A stretch of 64,000 nt of DNA, from the NCBI GenBank assembly GCA_958296345.1, contig CATQIJ010000010.1, positions 124,001 to 188,000 of the forward strand, written 5' to 3'. The translations under genes and the position numbers were made by a program. This document shows, one piece after another, positions 1 to 9,065 of the stretch. The notes below the pieces were generated by a model. It saw only the letters and a program-made list of their open reading frames with translations. It was not told the DNA's origin and did not search any database. Source of the stretch: an uncultured Rhizobiaceae bacterium (GTDB taxonomy: Bacteria; Pseudomonadota; Alphaproteobacteria; Rhizobiales; Rhizobiaceae). Numbering within the stretch: position 1 is the first letter of the stretch; every line of letters starts with the position of its first letter.

Positions 1-1
1 C

Positions 2-550
2 GCAGGCGTATTTCACCATTCCGGCATCAAAATTCCTTACTTCGCATTTTTTGCACATGACAGCGGCTTACGGCCAAAGGAAGCGCCAACTCATATGCTA
101 TTTGCAATGGGAATAACTGCATTCCTTTGTATTGCAATTGGTGTCTATCCTGATCCACTCTATGCGCTTTTACCGTATGACGTTAATTACGTTCCTTATA
201 CAACCACGCATGTTATTACACAGTTACAACTTCTTATGTTCTCTGCGCTAGCATTCACAGTTTTGATGCGCACAGGTATCTATCCACCTGAATTGCGCTC
301 GGTTAATCTTGATACAGATGTCATCTATCGTCGCTTCTTACCAAGAATAATTACTAAGCTTAGAAATATTATATCGGGCATGTGGTTGTTTGGAACTTGG
401 TTCGCATCACGCAAGGTAGCTAAGCTTGTTAAAACACTTCATAATTCTCACGGACCAGAAGGGCGTATGGCCAGAGTGTGGCCTACTGGTGCAATGGTTC
501 TATGGATTGCAATTATATTAAGCGCGACTTTGATTGTGAACTTTATATAA
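2..550 (+). CDS. Proton-conducting antiporter subunit (Mrp/MnhD-like), 3' part
   Basis: The reading frame is open from the left edge and ends at TAA 548-550, so this is the C-terminal ~182 residues of a larger membrane protein. The upstream codons read KIPYFAFFAHDSG...RPKEAP and lead into a hydrophobic helix, then two further hydrophobic stretches and a short tail. This is typical of the end of subunit D-type Na+/H+ antiporter or NuoN/NuoM-like proteins, which move protons across the inner membrane as part of a multi-subunit complex. The other complex genes would lie to the left. Whether it is MrpD, a paralogue, or a carbonate-transport partner cannot be told from the fragment. Confidence 0.75.
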   Translation, partial: AGVFHHSGIKIPYFAFFAHDSGLRPKEAPTHMLFAMGITAFLCIAIGVYPDPLYALLPYDVNYVPYTTTHVITQLQLLMFSALAFTVLMRTGIYPPELRSVNLDTDVIYRRFLPRIITKLRNIISGMWLFGTWFASRKVAKLVKTLHNSHGPEGRMARVWPTGAMVLWIAIILSATLIVNFI

Positions 551-569
551 ATTGGACAGGTAATTAGGT

Positions 570-842
570 ATGATTTCTATTGCTGGTGCTATCTTAGTTT
601 CAAATACAGGTAGCCTGCTATTGCAACGACGCGATAATAATCCAGCAATATTTTCACCCAATATTCTTGAAGGCGTGCAAAAAGAACAATTCTTGATTTT
701 ACCTCACCCTGAAGTTGAGCAGTTTATGCAGAATAAAACTGCTGATTATGACAGATGGTTAGGTGGTATGAGGAAACTACGTGCAAATATAATAGATGCT
801 GTTGGATCTACTAAATTAAAAGATATGCATAAGCTTTTTTGA
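570..842 (+). pseudogene. C-terminal remnant of a short-chain dehydrogenase
   Basis: The 90-residue frame has a C-terminal half (about residues 35-73, with FLILPHPEVEQF and DYDRWLGGMRKL) that looks like the end of SDR-family oxidoreductases. The Rossmann fold, the GxxxGxG motif and the YxxxK catalytic pair are all missing. Only 19 bases separate it from the antiporter gene, so there is no room for the rest. The first ~33 residues match nothing I know. I read it as a gene eroded by deletion rather than a functional small protein; an ATG is present at 570 but no convincing Shine-Dalgarno sequence precedes it. Confidence 0.5.
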
Positions 843-847
843 ATACG

Positions 848-1246
848 TTATTTTACCTCTTCAATCGCTGCTCCAGATTTTTCCCACGCTGTAAATCCAC
901 CTTCAATATGCGACACCGGTCTTAACCCCATGTCTTGTGCAGCTTTCGCAGCCAAAGCAGAACGCCACGCACTCGCACAATAAAACACATAGGTCTTATC
1001 TTGGTTGAATATCTCTTTATGATAAGGGCTTGCTGGATCAATCCAAAACTCGAGCATTCCACGCGGGCATGAAAAAGCGCCAGGGATTTTTCCAGAACGT
1101 TTTAACTCACGAATGTCCCGTAAATCTACGATTACGTGTTGATCACTATCAACGAGTTTCGTGACATCTTGAATTGAAACAGTTGTAATTTCTTGATTTG
1201 CTTCCGCAACCATTTCTTTGACGTTTTTAGTTATGTTTTGAGCCAT
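848..1246 (-). CDS. Rhodanese-like domain protein
   Basis: A single-domain 132-residue rhodanese, probably a cytoplasmic sulfurtransferase moving sulfane sulfur through a cysteine persulfide. The domain covers residues ~20-130. It has the VDLRDIREL strand-helix near residue 40, the candidate catalytic Cys90 in the loop FYCASAWRS, and the closing EGGFTAWEKSG motif. The active loop is six residues, as usual for single-domain rhodaneses. There is no signal peptide. It is transcribed away from the dpp operon and shares an upstream region of about 236 bases with it. The physiological sulfur acceptor cannot be inferred. Confidence 0.85.
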   Translation of the reverse strand: MAQNITKNVKEMVAEANQEITTVSIQDVTKLVDSDQHVIVDLRDIRELKRSGKIPGAFSCPRGMLEFWIDPASPYHKEIFNQDKTYVFYCASAWRSALAAKAAQDMGLRPVSHIEGGFTAWEKSGAAIEEVK

Positions 1247-1286
1247 TTTTCATCCGATATAATTAACGTGAGATACAAAGGTTTCT

Positions 1287-1305
1287 AACATCATTAGACG
1301 ATGTT
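1287..1305. promoter_or_regulatory. Inverted repeat in rhodanese/dppA divergent region
   Basis: AACATC and GATGTT form 6-bp perfect arms around a 7-base spacer, in the middle of the divergent intergenic region. The arm size and spacing suit a dimeric regulator, but the region is AT-rich and one such repeat could arise by chance. No regulator gene is adjacent. Confidence 0.25.
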
Positions 1306-1482
1306 TAAGATTTATAAAAACTATATTTATTGAAATAACAATGAACACTGCCTTTTCGGGGTTCAAAAATTTATCTTCATATATACCCGTGACAAACACA
1401 ATTAATTATGGTCACCTATCAGCATGGGAACGCATAAAGGTAAAATTTTAATTTGTTATTGAATCGATAGGGAGAAGAAATA

Positions 1483-3098
1483 ATGCTTAAAAAAATGCAC
1501 TTACAGTAGCTAGCTTTGCGGCAGCTCTAACAATGTCGACGGCTATGATGCCGGTAAATGCTTCACAGGCAAAAACACTTGTTTATTGTTCAGAAGGTTC
1601 ACCAGAAGGGTTCGACACAGCACTTTATACTGCTGGTACAACTTTCGATGCTTCGTCAAAAACTGTATATAACCGTCTTGTAGAATTTGAAATTGGCACG
1701 ACTAAAGTAAATCCTGGTCTTGCTGAAAGTTGGGAAGTATCTAGCGATGGCTTGGAAATTACTTTCAAACTACGTTCAGGTGTAAAGTTTCACTCAACAG
1801 ACTTTTTCACGCCAACTCGTGATTTTAATGCAGATGATGTTTTATTCTCATTTGACCGTCAGCGTGATGAAGCTAATCCTTGGAATTCATATGTAGAAGG
1901 TGCTTCTTGGGAATACTTCAACAGTATGGATATGCCTGCTTTAATCAAAGATATTGTTAAAGTTAATGATTTGACTGTTAAGTTCATGCTTAACCGTCCA
2001 GAAACACCAATTATTGCAAATATGGCAATGGATTTTGCTTCGATAGTATCTAAAGAGTATGCTGACAAACTGGAAGCTGCTGGAACACAAGGTCTTCTGA
2101 ATCAGCAACCAATTGGCACAGGTCCATTTCAGTTTGTAGCTTATCAAAAAGATGCAGTTATTCGCTATAAAGCACATCCGAACCATTGGGCTGGCAAGCA
2201 GCCAATTGATGATCTCGTATTTGCGATCACAACGGATAACTCAGTTCGTACGCAAAAACTTAAAGCGGGTGAGTGTCATGTGGCGCCATATCCAAATCCT
2301 GCTGATATTGCTGGTTTGAAAGCTGATGATACTCTCAATATGCTTGAGCAAGAAGGCTTGAACGTTGGTTATTTGGCTTACAACACAAAAGTAGCGCCAT
2401 ATGATAACCCTAAAGTGCGTAAAGCGCTTAATATGGCAATTAACAAGCAAGCTATTTTGGATGCCGTGTTTGATGGTGCAGGTAAGGCTGCAAAGAACCC
2501 AATCCCACCGACAATGTGGTCATACAACAATGCAATTAAAGATGATGCTTACGATCCAGATGCTGCAAAAGCAATGCTTGAGGCAGAAGGTGTGTCTGGC
2601 TTGAAGATGAAAATCTGGGCTATGCCAGTTGCGCGTCCATACAATCCAAATGCGCGTCGTATGGCTGAGGTTATGCAAGCTGACTTTGCTAAGATTGGTG
2701 TTGAAGTAGAAATTGTTTCTTACGAATGGGGGGAATACCTCAAACTTTCAAAAGCTGAAGATCGTGATGGCGCAGTTTTACTAGGTTGGACAGGTGACAA
2801 TGGCGATCCTGATAACTTCCTCGCAGTACTGCTTGGTTGTTCAGGCGTTGGCGGCTCAAACCGTGCACAGTGGTGCCATCAGCCGTTTGATGATTTGATT
2901 ATAAAGGCCAAGCAAGAGCCTGACCAAGCAAAGCGTACAGCAATGTATGAAGAAGCTCAGGTTATCTTTAAAGAGCAAGCTCCTTGGGCAACCGTGGCAC
3001 ACTCGGTCGTGTTCATGCCTATGTCTAAGAAAGTAACCGGTTATAAAATTGACCCTCTTGGTGGTCACTGGTTCACAGGCGTAGATCTCGCTGAATAA
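1483..3098 (+). CDS. dppA: Dipeptide ABC transporter substrate-binding protein, frameshift in signal peptide
   Basis: Periplasmic dipeptide-binding protein of solute-binding family 5; it delivers peptides (in some relatives haem or ALA) to the DppBCDF permease. The mature part from about 1562 is intact and strongly DppA-like (CSEGSPEGFDTAL near the N-terminus, then ...NRLVEFE... and ...PGLAESWE). The best start is ATG 1483, 7 bases after GGGAGAAG. From it the frame stops after eight codons because the A-run 1489-1495 is one base short. With eight As it reads MLKKNALTVASFAAAL..., a normal signal peptide. The alternative start at 1533 would give a truncated, poor leader. An extra base is needed, so the sequence here is probably wrong or the gene freshly mutated. 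Confidence 0.85.
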
Positions 3099-3105
3099 AT
3101 AAACT

Positions 3106-3130
3106 GGCTCGGACTAACATTGCCCGAGCC
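3106..3130 (+). other. Intercistronic hairpin after dppA
   Basis: GGCTCGG (3106-3112) pairs perfectly with CCGAGCC (3124-3130) around an 11-base loop, eight bases after the dppA stop. It lacks a long T-tract, so it is more likely an mRNA-stabilising or attenuating hairpin that lets the binding protein be made in excess over the permease. Confidence 0.6.
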
Positions 3131-3159
3131 TATTCATCCTTTGGATATCACATTTTATA

Positions 3160-4167
3160 ATGTTTGCATTTTTTCTTAAACGCTTAGGTCTTTTGATTCC
3201 GACGTTTCTTGGAATAACCATAATTGCGTTTGGGTTTGTTCGGGTGTTACCGGGTGACCCTGTTTTGTTGATGGCTGGTGAGCGGGGTTTAACTCAAGAA
3301 CGCTATGATGCATTATTAAAACAATTTGGTTACGATCGCCCCATATGGGAGCAGTATTTTGAATACCTAGGTAATTTATTATCTGGTGATTTCGGTAATT
3401 CTCTTGTTACCAAACAACCGGTTTTAGAAGAGTTTTTTGCTCGCTTCCCAGCAACAGTTGAACTTTCCCTTTGCGCAATTATTTTGGCTTTAAGTATTGG
3501 CATTCCTGCAGGGATTATCGCCGCCAGTAAACGTGGATCATTTTTAGATCAAACTATTATGGGTACAGCATTGATTGGTTATTCAATGCCAATTTTTTGG
3601 TGGGGTTTGCTTCTGATTATTGTATTTTCGGGAACACTCGGTTGGACGCCCGTTTCAGGACGCATTTCATTACTTTATTATTTCCCAGACGTAACAGGAT
3701 TTATGTTGATTGATAGCTTTATCTCTGGCCAAAAAGGTGCATTCACATCAGCAATTAGGCATCTCATTTTGCCATCAATCGTATTAGCAACTATTCCGTT
3801 GGCCGTAATAGCCAGGCAAACACGCTCTGCTATGTTGGAAGTCTTAGGCGAAGATTATGTAAGAACCGCAAAAGCAAAGGGTTTGTCCGGTAGAAGAGTC
3901 GTTGGTGTTCACGCATTACGAAACGCCATGATACCTGTCATTACTGTAATTGGTTTGATGGTTGGAACACTATTAGCAGGTGCAATTCTTACGGAAACAA
4001 TTTTTTCATGGCCTGGCATTGGTAAGTGGATGGTTGATTCAATTTTCCGCCGTGATTATCCAGTGGTACAAAGCGGATTACTTTTAATTGCTGCTATTGT
4101 TATGGTTGTGAATCTTTTGGTCGACTTAACTTATGGTCTAATAAACCCAAGAATTAGGCATAATTAA
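3160..4167 (+). CDS. dppB: Dipeptide ABC transporter permease DppB
   Basis: Inner-membrane permease of 335 residues, the only undamaged gene of the dpp operon. It has an N-terminal helix ending in a conserved VRVLPGDPV segment, a periplasmic domain, and the five-helix binding-protein-dependent transport domain from about residue 95. The cytoplasmic EAA-type loop (EDYVRTAKAKGLSGRRV, about residues 228-245) docks on the ATPase. The length and motifs match DppB. It follows dppA after a hairpin, and dppC starts 10 bases downstream. It would pair with DppC to form the channel. Confidence 0.92.
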   Translation: MFAFFLKRLGLLIPTFLGITIIAFGFVRVLPGDPVLLMAGERGLTQERYDALLKQFGYDRPIWEQYFEYLGNLLSGDFGNSLVTKQPVLEEFFARFPATVELSLCAIILALSIGIPAGIIAASKRGSFLDQTIMGTALIGYSMPIFWWGLLLIIVFSGTLGWTPVSGRISLLYYFPDVTGFMLIDSFISGQKGAFTSAIRHLILPSIVLATIPLAVIARQTRSAMLEVLGEDYVRTAKAKGLSGRRVVGVHALRNAMIPVITVIGLMVGTLLAGAILTETIFSWPGIGKWMVDSIFRRDYPVVQSGLLLIAAIVMVVNLLVDLTYGLINPRIRHN

Positions 4168-4177
4168 AGGCTCATTG

Positions 4178-5095
4178 ATGACAGGTCTTACAGAAACAGA
4201 GATGGACCTAAAGAGCACAAAACGCGAGACTAGAAAGCGTATGCTTTCAGAGTTTTGGTTTTACTTTAGTGAAAATCGCGGTGCTGTAATTGGTCTTTGG
4301 GTTTTTGTAGCGCTGGTCTTGATTGCAATTTTTGCCCCATTGATTGCTCCCCATGCTCCGAATGAACAATACCGAGATGCCTTGCTTTTACCTCCAGTTT
4401 GGGAAGAGGGGGGCAATTGGAAGTTTATCCTTGGTACAGATCCTGTCGGCCGAGATATGCTCTCTCGACTTATTTATGGAGCGCAGTTTTCTCTCATTAT
4501 CGGAGTTGTAGTTGTAGTGCTCGCTGTTTCAGGTGGTGTCTCAATTGGTTTGATTGCGGGGTATTATCGCGGTGCAGTTGATACGATTATCATGCGAGTT
4601 ATGGATGTCATTTTGGCTTTCCCATCCTTGCTTTTGGCTTTGGTATTGGTAGCAATTCTTGGGCCAGGGCTCCTAAACGCCATGATTGCGATAGCGATTG
4701 TCCTCCAACCTCATTTCGTAAGACTTACTCGTGCCTCAGTTTTAAACGAGATTAATCGTGAGTATGTCACATCTGCACAAGTAGCTGGTGCTTCGCCTTA
4801 TTATTTAATGACGAGAACTGTTTTACCTAATTGCCTAGGCCCAGTAACTGTGTAGGCAACTCTGTCGTTTTCAAATGCAATTCTTGATGCAGCGGCACTT
4901 GGCTTTTTAGGAATGGGTGCACAGCCACCAACACCTGAGTGGGGAACAATGTTAGCAGAATCCCGTGAGTTTATACTTCGTGCTTGGTGGGTGGTTACGT
5001 TCCCAGGTCTTGCAATTTTGATTACGGTTCTGGCAATTAACCTCATGGGTGACGGTCTCCGTGATGCGCTTGACCCTAAGTTAAAGAGGTCGTGA
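4178..5095 (+). pseudogene. dppC: Dipeptide permease DppC, in-frame amber stop
   Basis: Second membrane subunit of the dipeptide transporter, 305 codons plus stop if read through. The frame is interrupted only by TAG at 4853-4855. The same frame continues without shift as [25 protein letters not shown], the conserved DppC C-terminus. Family members normally have Gln at the interrupted position, so one C-to-T change (CAG to TAG) explains the stop. ATG 4178 is preferred to TTG 4175. The DppC N-terminal domain, LGTDPVGRDMLSR and the EAA loop are present. The stop codon overlaps the dppD start (TGATG). Without readthrough the protein loses its last ~80 residues and should not function. Confidence 0.85.
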
Positions 5096-6086
5096 TGGCA
5101 CTTCTGGATATTAAAAACCTGACCGTTGAATTCCAAACAGCTGGTGGTCAATTTCGTGCTGTAGATGGTGTTGATATCTCCTGCGATGCTGGCGAAATTT
5201 TATCCATCGTAGGCGAGTCTGGTTCAGGAAAATCAGTTTCCATGCTCGCACTTATGGGGTTGCTTCCATGGACAGCAACTGTATCAGCAGATCACATGCT
5301 TTTGATGGGGTGGATTTGCTCGGTATGGACAAAAGTGAGCGCCGTAAAATTATTGGCAAAGAGATTGCAATGATTTTTCAAGAACCCATGTCCAGTCTTA
5401 ATCCTTGTTTTACGGTTGGCTTTCAAATTGGAGAGACCTTAAAAAAGCACTTAGGACTTAACCGTAGTGAGCGGCGGCAACGCACGATTGAGTTATTAGA
5501 CCAAGTAGGCATTCCTGCTCCGGAAAAACGATTGTCCGCTTTCCCGCATCAACTCTCTGGTGGTATGAGCCAACGCGTGATGATTGCTATGGCCTTATCA
5601 TGTAATCCAAAGCTATTGATTGCCGATGAACCAACAACCGCACTGGATGTAACTATTCAAGTACAAATTCTTGAACTGTTGATTGGCTTGCAAAAAACTA
5701 ATGGCATGGCGCTTGTGCTAATCACGCATGATATGGGAGTAGTTGCCGAAACTGCTGAACGGGTTCAAGTTCAATACGCTGGACAGAGGGTAGAAGAGCA
5801 ACATGTAAAGGGTCTTTTTTCAAATCCACATCATCCTTATACCGCAGCATTATTATCGGCATTACCTGAGCGTGCAACAGGTAGAATATTACCCTCAATT
5901 CCCGGTGTCGTACCAGGGCAATTTGATCGCCCACCCGCCTGCCTTTTTGCCCCGCGTTGCGAGTTTGCTAAAGACATTTGTAATCAGACCGTAGCTAGAC
6001 AAAACACAAATATGGGTTCAGCACTTTGTAATTTTCCAGTTGGCTCAAGTAAAGCTAAACGAACAAAAATGAGTGCTGCTAAATGA
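5095..6086 (+). pseudogene. dppD: Dipeptide transporter ATPase DppD, one frameshift
   Basis: Cytoplasmic ABC ATPase. The first part (5095 to ~5298) has the Walker A motif GESGSGKS. The rest in another frame has the Q-loop (FQEPMSSLNP), signature LSGGMSQRV, Walker [13 protein letters not shown], the H-loop, and the oligopeptide-transporter C-terminal domain with its Cys-rich CLFAPRCEFA motif. The frames join if one G is inserted after 5298 (...DHMAFDGVDL...). Every functional motif survives, so a single-base error is likely. It overlaps dppC by one base and dppF by four (ATGA), which argues for strict translational coupling. Confidence 0.85.
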
Positions 6087-7033
6087 GCGAATTATTAATC
6101 AAAGCAGACAATCTTACTCGTCATTACGAAGTAGGTGGGGGATTATTTAAAAAGCCAGGAACCGTAAAAGCATTGGATGGAGCAAGCTTCACGCTTGAAG
6201 CTGGAAAAACGCTTGCTGTTGTAGGTGAGTCTGGTTGTGGAAAATCTACATTGGCACGGGTTGTGACAATGATGGAAAATGCAACTAGCGGTGATTTAGA
6301 AATATTAGGTCAAAAGGCTGAGCCTGGCTTAGTTGAAATGCGCAAAGCCATACAGATTGTATTCCAAATCCATTTGGCTCTCTTAATCCGCACCATAAAA
6401 TTGGTAAGATCTTAGAAGAGCCACTGCAGCTCAACACCTCAATGAATGAGAATGAACGCCGAAAACTTGCAAAAGCTAAAATGGAACTCGTTGGATTGCG
6501 TCCAGAACATTATGAGCGTTACCCGCATATGTTCTCTGGAGGTCAAAGACAGCGCATTGCTATTGCGCGTGCGTTGATGCTTGATCCAAAAATACTTGTT
6601 TTAGATGAGCCAGTATCAGCTCTAGATTTATCAATTCAGGCGCAAGTTTTAAACCTGCTAACAGCTCTTCAAGATGAATTAGGTCTAGCTTACTTGTTTA
6701 TCAGTCATGACCTCTCTGTTGTACGCCATATTGCAGATGATTTGATGGTAATGTATCTGGGAAAAGTTGTTGAACATGGTCCTGCTGAAAAACTATTTAA
6801 AAGCCCAGCACCCTTACACAGCGGCTTTAATGTCTGCGACACCTTCTGCTAATCCGAATAAAAAGAAACAACGCATTATGCTGACAGGTGAATTACCATC
6901 TCCGCTAAATCCACCTGACGGATGTGCCTTTAATCCTCGATGTCAACATATGACGGATGAATGTTTAAAACAAAGCCCGGTTCTTACTGGCAAAAATACT
7001 GATCAAATTGCCTGTTTTAACCCTCTTGGTTAG
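6083..7033 (+). pseudogene. dppF: Dipeptide transporter ATPase DppF, two frameshifts
   Basis: Second ABC ATPase of the dipeptide importer. Three frames must be joined. The first (to ~6366) holds Walker [10 protein letters not shown]. The second holds the signature FSGGQRQRI, Walker B ILVLDEPVSALD and the H-loop SHDLSVV. The third (from ~6808) holds the [12 protein letters not shown] region and the C-terminal CAFNPRC motif. The first break disappears if the A-run at 6366-6368 gains one A (reading [10 protein letters not shown]). The second needs two missing bases near 6804-6808 (reading KSPQHPYT). With both corrections the length (~317 residues) is normal. It ends the operon; no terminator is obvious. 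Confidence 0.85.
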
Positions 7034-7165
7034 CTCAACTTAAGATCTGTATATGATAGATAATAATCAACAGGTTTGAAGAATAGCACTTGTTCTAATT
7101 TCGTAATTCAGTCAGAATCCGATTCACGTCAGCTATACAAATAAGCTCAAGAATTGGAATTATGA

Positions 7166-8416
7166 ATGTATAAGAACTTACTGACTTCAATTGCTGTTTT
7201 AGTATTAACGAATGTTGGCACAGCGAATGCAACGGATACAATAAAAATAGGTGTTCTTGCTACTCTTGAAGGTTCATATACAGTCCTAGGTGAAGATGCT
7301 CTTCGTGGCCTTGAAACTGCTTTGAAAAAAGCAGGTGGAAAAGCTGGTGGTAAAAAAATTGAGCTGATTGTTCAATCAACAAATACAACGCCAGAAAGTG
7401 CGGTTAAAGCTGCACAAAAACTTATCGATGAGGAAGCCGATATCGTTATTGGCCCAATTTCATCAGAGCAGGGCATTGCAATAAGGGATTTTTCAAAAGC
7501 AAATGCACAAACCACTTTTATAAATGGTATTTCAGGCGCTATCCAAGCAACATATGTGACCCCATCTGAGAATTTCTTTCGGTTTAATACAGATAATTCA
7601 CAGTGGTCAGTAGGTTTGGGTGATTACGTTTATAATCAAAAAAAACATGATCAGGTCGCTATTGTCGCGAATGATTATGCTTTTAATCATGCGCAAGTGT
7701 TTGGGTTTATAAACGAATATTGTGCCGCTGGAGGAGAAGTTTTAAATCGCCACTGGCTGCTTTTAGGCGAAAAAGATTACAGTAAAACGATCGCAAATAT
7801 AGACGATGATGCTGATGCAATTTATTTAGGGCTCAGTGGAAGTGATGCCATTCAATTTGTACGCCAGTACAACGATGTGGGTGGAAAGGCAGAATTTATT
7901 GGAAGCTCAATAACTGTTGATGGTGCACTTTTAAATGCGCCAAAAGAAATTGCAGAAATTATAGTCGGTATGCCGTCTTCAGGTCCTCAAGCCGATACAT
8001 GGGGGGATGAAAATTGGCAGGTGTATTTGAAAGACTATAAAAGTGCATTCCCACCAGATGAGCGGTTTGTTGCTCCATCTATTTTAGCAACTGGTTATTA
8101 TAACGCTACATCAGCAGCACTCACATGCTTGGAAGAAGTGAGTGGTGATTTATCGAATAGTCAGTCAAAATTCAGACAGTGCTTGAGTAATATTGAGTTA
8201 TCCGGCCCTAATGGAATTATTAAGCTAGATGAAAATAGGCAAGCCATAGCAAATAATTTTGTGACTGAAGTTGTTCAACGCGATGATGGAAGCCTAGTAA
8301 AAAAGCTTGTAAGAATTAGAGAAAACGTAAACCAGACATTGGGGCTTACCAAAGAAGCATTTGATGCAATCGGATTGCCTAGCCGTAATGAACCTAAGTG
8401 CCAGAAATCTGATTAA
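7166..8416 (+). CDS. Branched-chain-amino-acid-type ABC substrate-binding protein
   Basis: A secreted periplasmic binding protein (type 1 fold, Peripla_BP_6 family) of 416 residues with a signal peptide ending near ANA at residue 22. The mature start DTIKIGVLATLEGSYTVLGEDALRG and the downstream VIGPISSEQG are typical of binding proteins for branched-chain amino acids, amides or aromatic acids. No LivHMGF permease or ATPase genes lie nearby, so it either works with a transporter elsewhere or acts as a sensor input. It is followed by an isochorismatase-like hydrolase 34 bases downstream and may be co-transcribed with it. The ligand is unknown. Confidence 0.8.
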   Translation: MYKNLLTSIAVLVLTNVGTANATDTIKIGVLATLEGSYTVLGEDALRGLETALKKAGGKAGGKKIELIVQSTNTTPESAVKAAQKLIDEEADIVIGPISSEQGIAIRDFSKANAQTTFINGISGAIQATYVTPSENFFRFNTDNSQWSVGLGDYVYNQKKHDQVAIVANDYAFNHAQVFGFINEYCAAGGEVLNRHWLLLGEKDYSKTIANIDDDADAIYLGLSGSDAIQFVRQYNDVGGKAEFIGSSITVDGALLNAPKEIAEIIVGMPSSGPQADTWGDENWQVYLKDYKSAFPPDERFVAPSILATGYYNATSAALTCLEEVSGDLSNSQSKFRQCLSNIELSGPNGIIKLDENRQAIANNFVTEVVQRDDGSLVKKLVRIRENVNQTLGLTKEAFDAIGLPSRNEPKCQKSD

Positions 8417-8450
8417 GTGTATAAAATCTCAAAGCGGACATCGTGACTAG

Positions 8451-9056
8451 GTGGTAGAAAAAAGAGAACTCATAGAAGGAAAAGCTGCTTTAATCGTTAT
8501 TGATATTCAAGCAAGCACTTTCATAGACGATAGCATAGAGCGCTCCATTCCAAATATGGAAGGCTTTAAAGAGCGTATGTTAAAAGTACGTGTTGCAATC
8601 GATAAGGCACGTGAGTGCGATATTCCTGTTATCTTCATTCAGGAAATTCATCGTAAAAACCTAAGTGATTTTGGCCGCGAATTGGATGGAGATGAGGACA
8701 TTCATTGTTTAGATGATAATCCTGCCACTGAGATTGCTGTAAAAGAAATGGATTTCAGACCAGATGATTATCTTATACCTAAACGTAGATATTCTTCTTT
8801 TTACGGAAGTGATCTAGAAATTCTTTTACGGGGATTGAAAGTTGACACGCTAATCTTAGTAGGTGCTCTTACGGATATTTGTGTGCATTATACGTTCGTT
8901 GATGCACACCAAGGTGACTACTTCTGTCGTGTGGTCGAGGACTGTGTAGGTGGCTCTAGTATTGAGGCACATGAGGCGTCACTCAAGGCAATGGAATATT
9001 TACAAACAGGGGCTATTCGGTCGCTTGATGAAGTTCTTGTTGCTATGGCTAACTAA
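8451..9056 (+). CDS. Isochorismatase-family cysteine hydrolase
   Basis: A 201-residue cytoplasmic hydrolase of the isochorismatase/nicotinamidase superfamily. The catalytic triad is visible as Asp18 (VIDIQ), Lys111 (LIPKRRYSSF) and Cys144 (GALTDICVHYT, the usual cis-peptide Cys loop). The start is GTG 8451 and the ribosome-binding site is weak. Relatives cleave N-carbamoyl compounds, biuret, ureidoacrylate, nicotinamide or isochorismate. An amide or carbamoyl substrate fits the nearby amino-acid-processing genes, but the specific substrate cannot be read from the sequence. It converges on the HAL-like gene. Confidence 0.82.
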   Translation: MVEKRELIEGKAALIVIDIQASTFIDDSIERSIPNMEGFKERMLKVRVAIDKARECDIPVIFIQEIHRKNLSDFGRELDGDEDIHCLDDNPATEIAVKEMDFRPDDYLIPKRRYSSFYGSDLEILLRGLKVDTLILVGALTDICVHYTFVDAHQGDYFCRVVEDCVGGSSIEAHEASLKAMEYLQTGAIRSLDEVLVAMAN

Positions 9057-9065
9057 GAAAAATTT

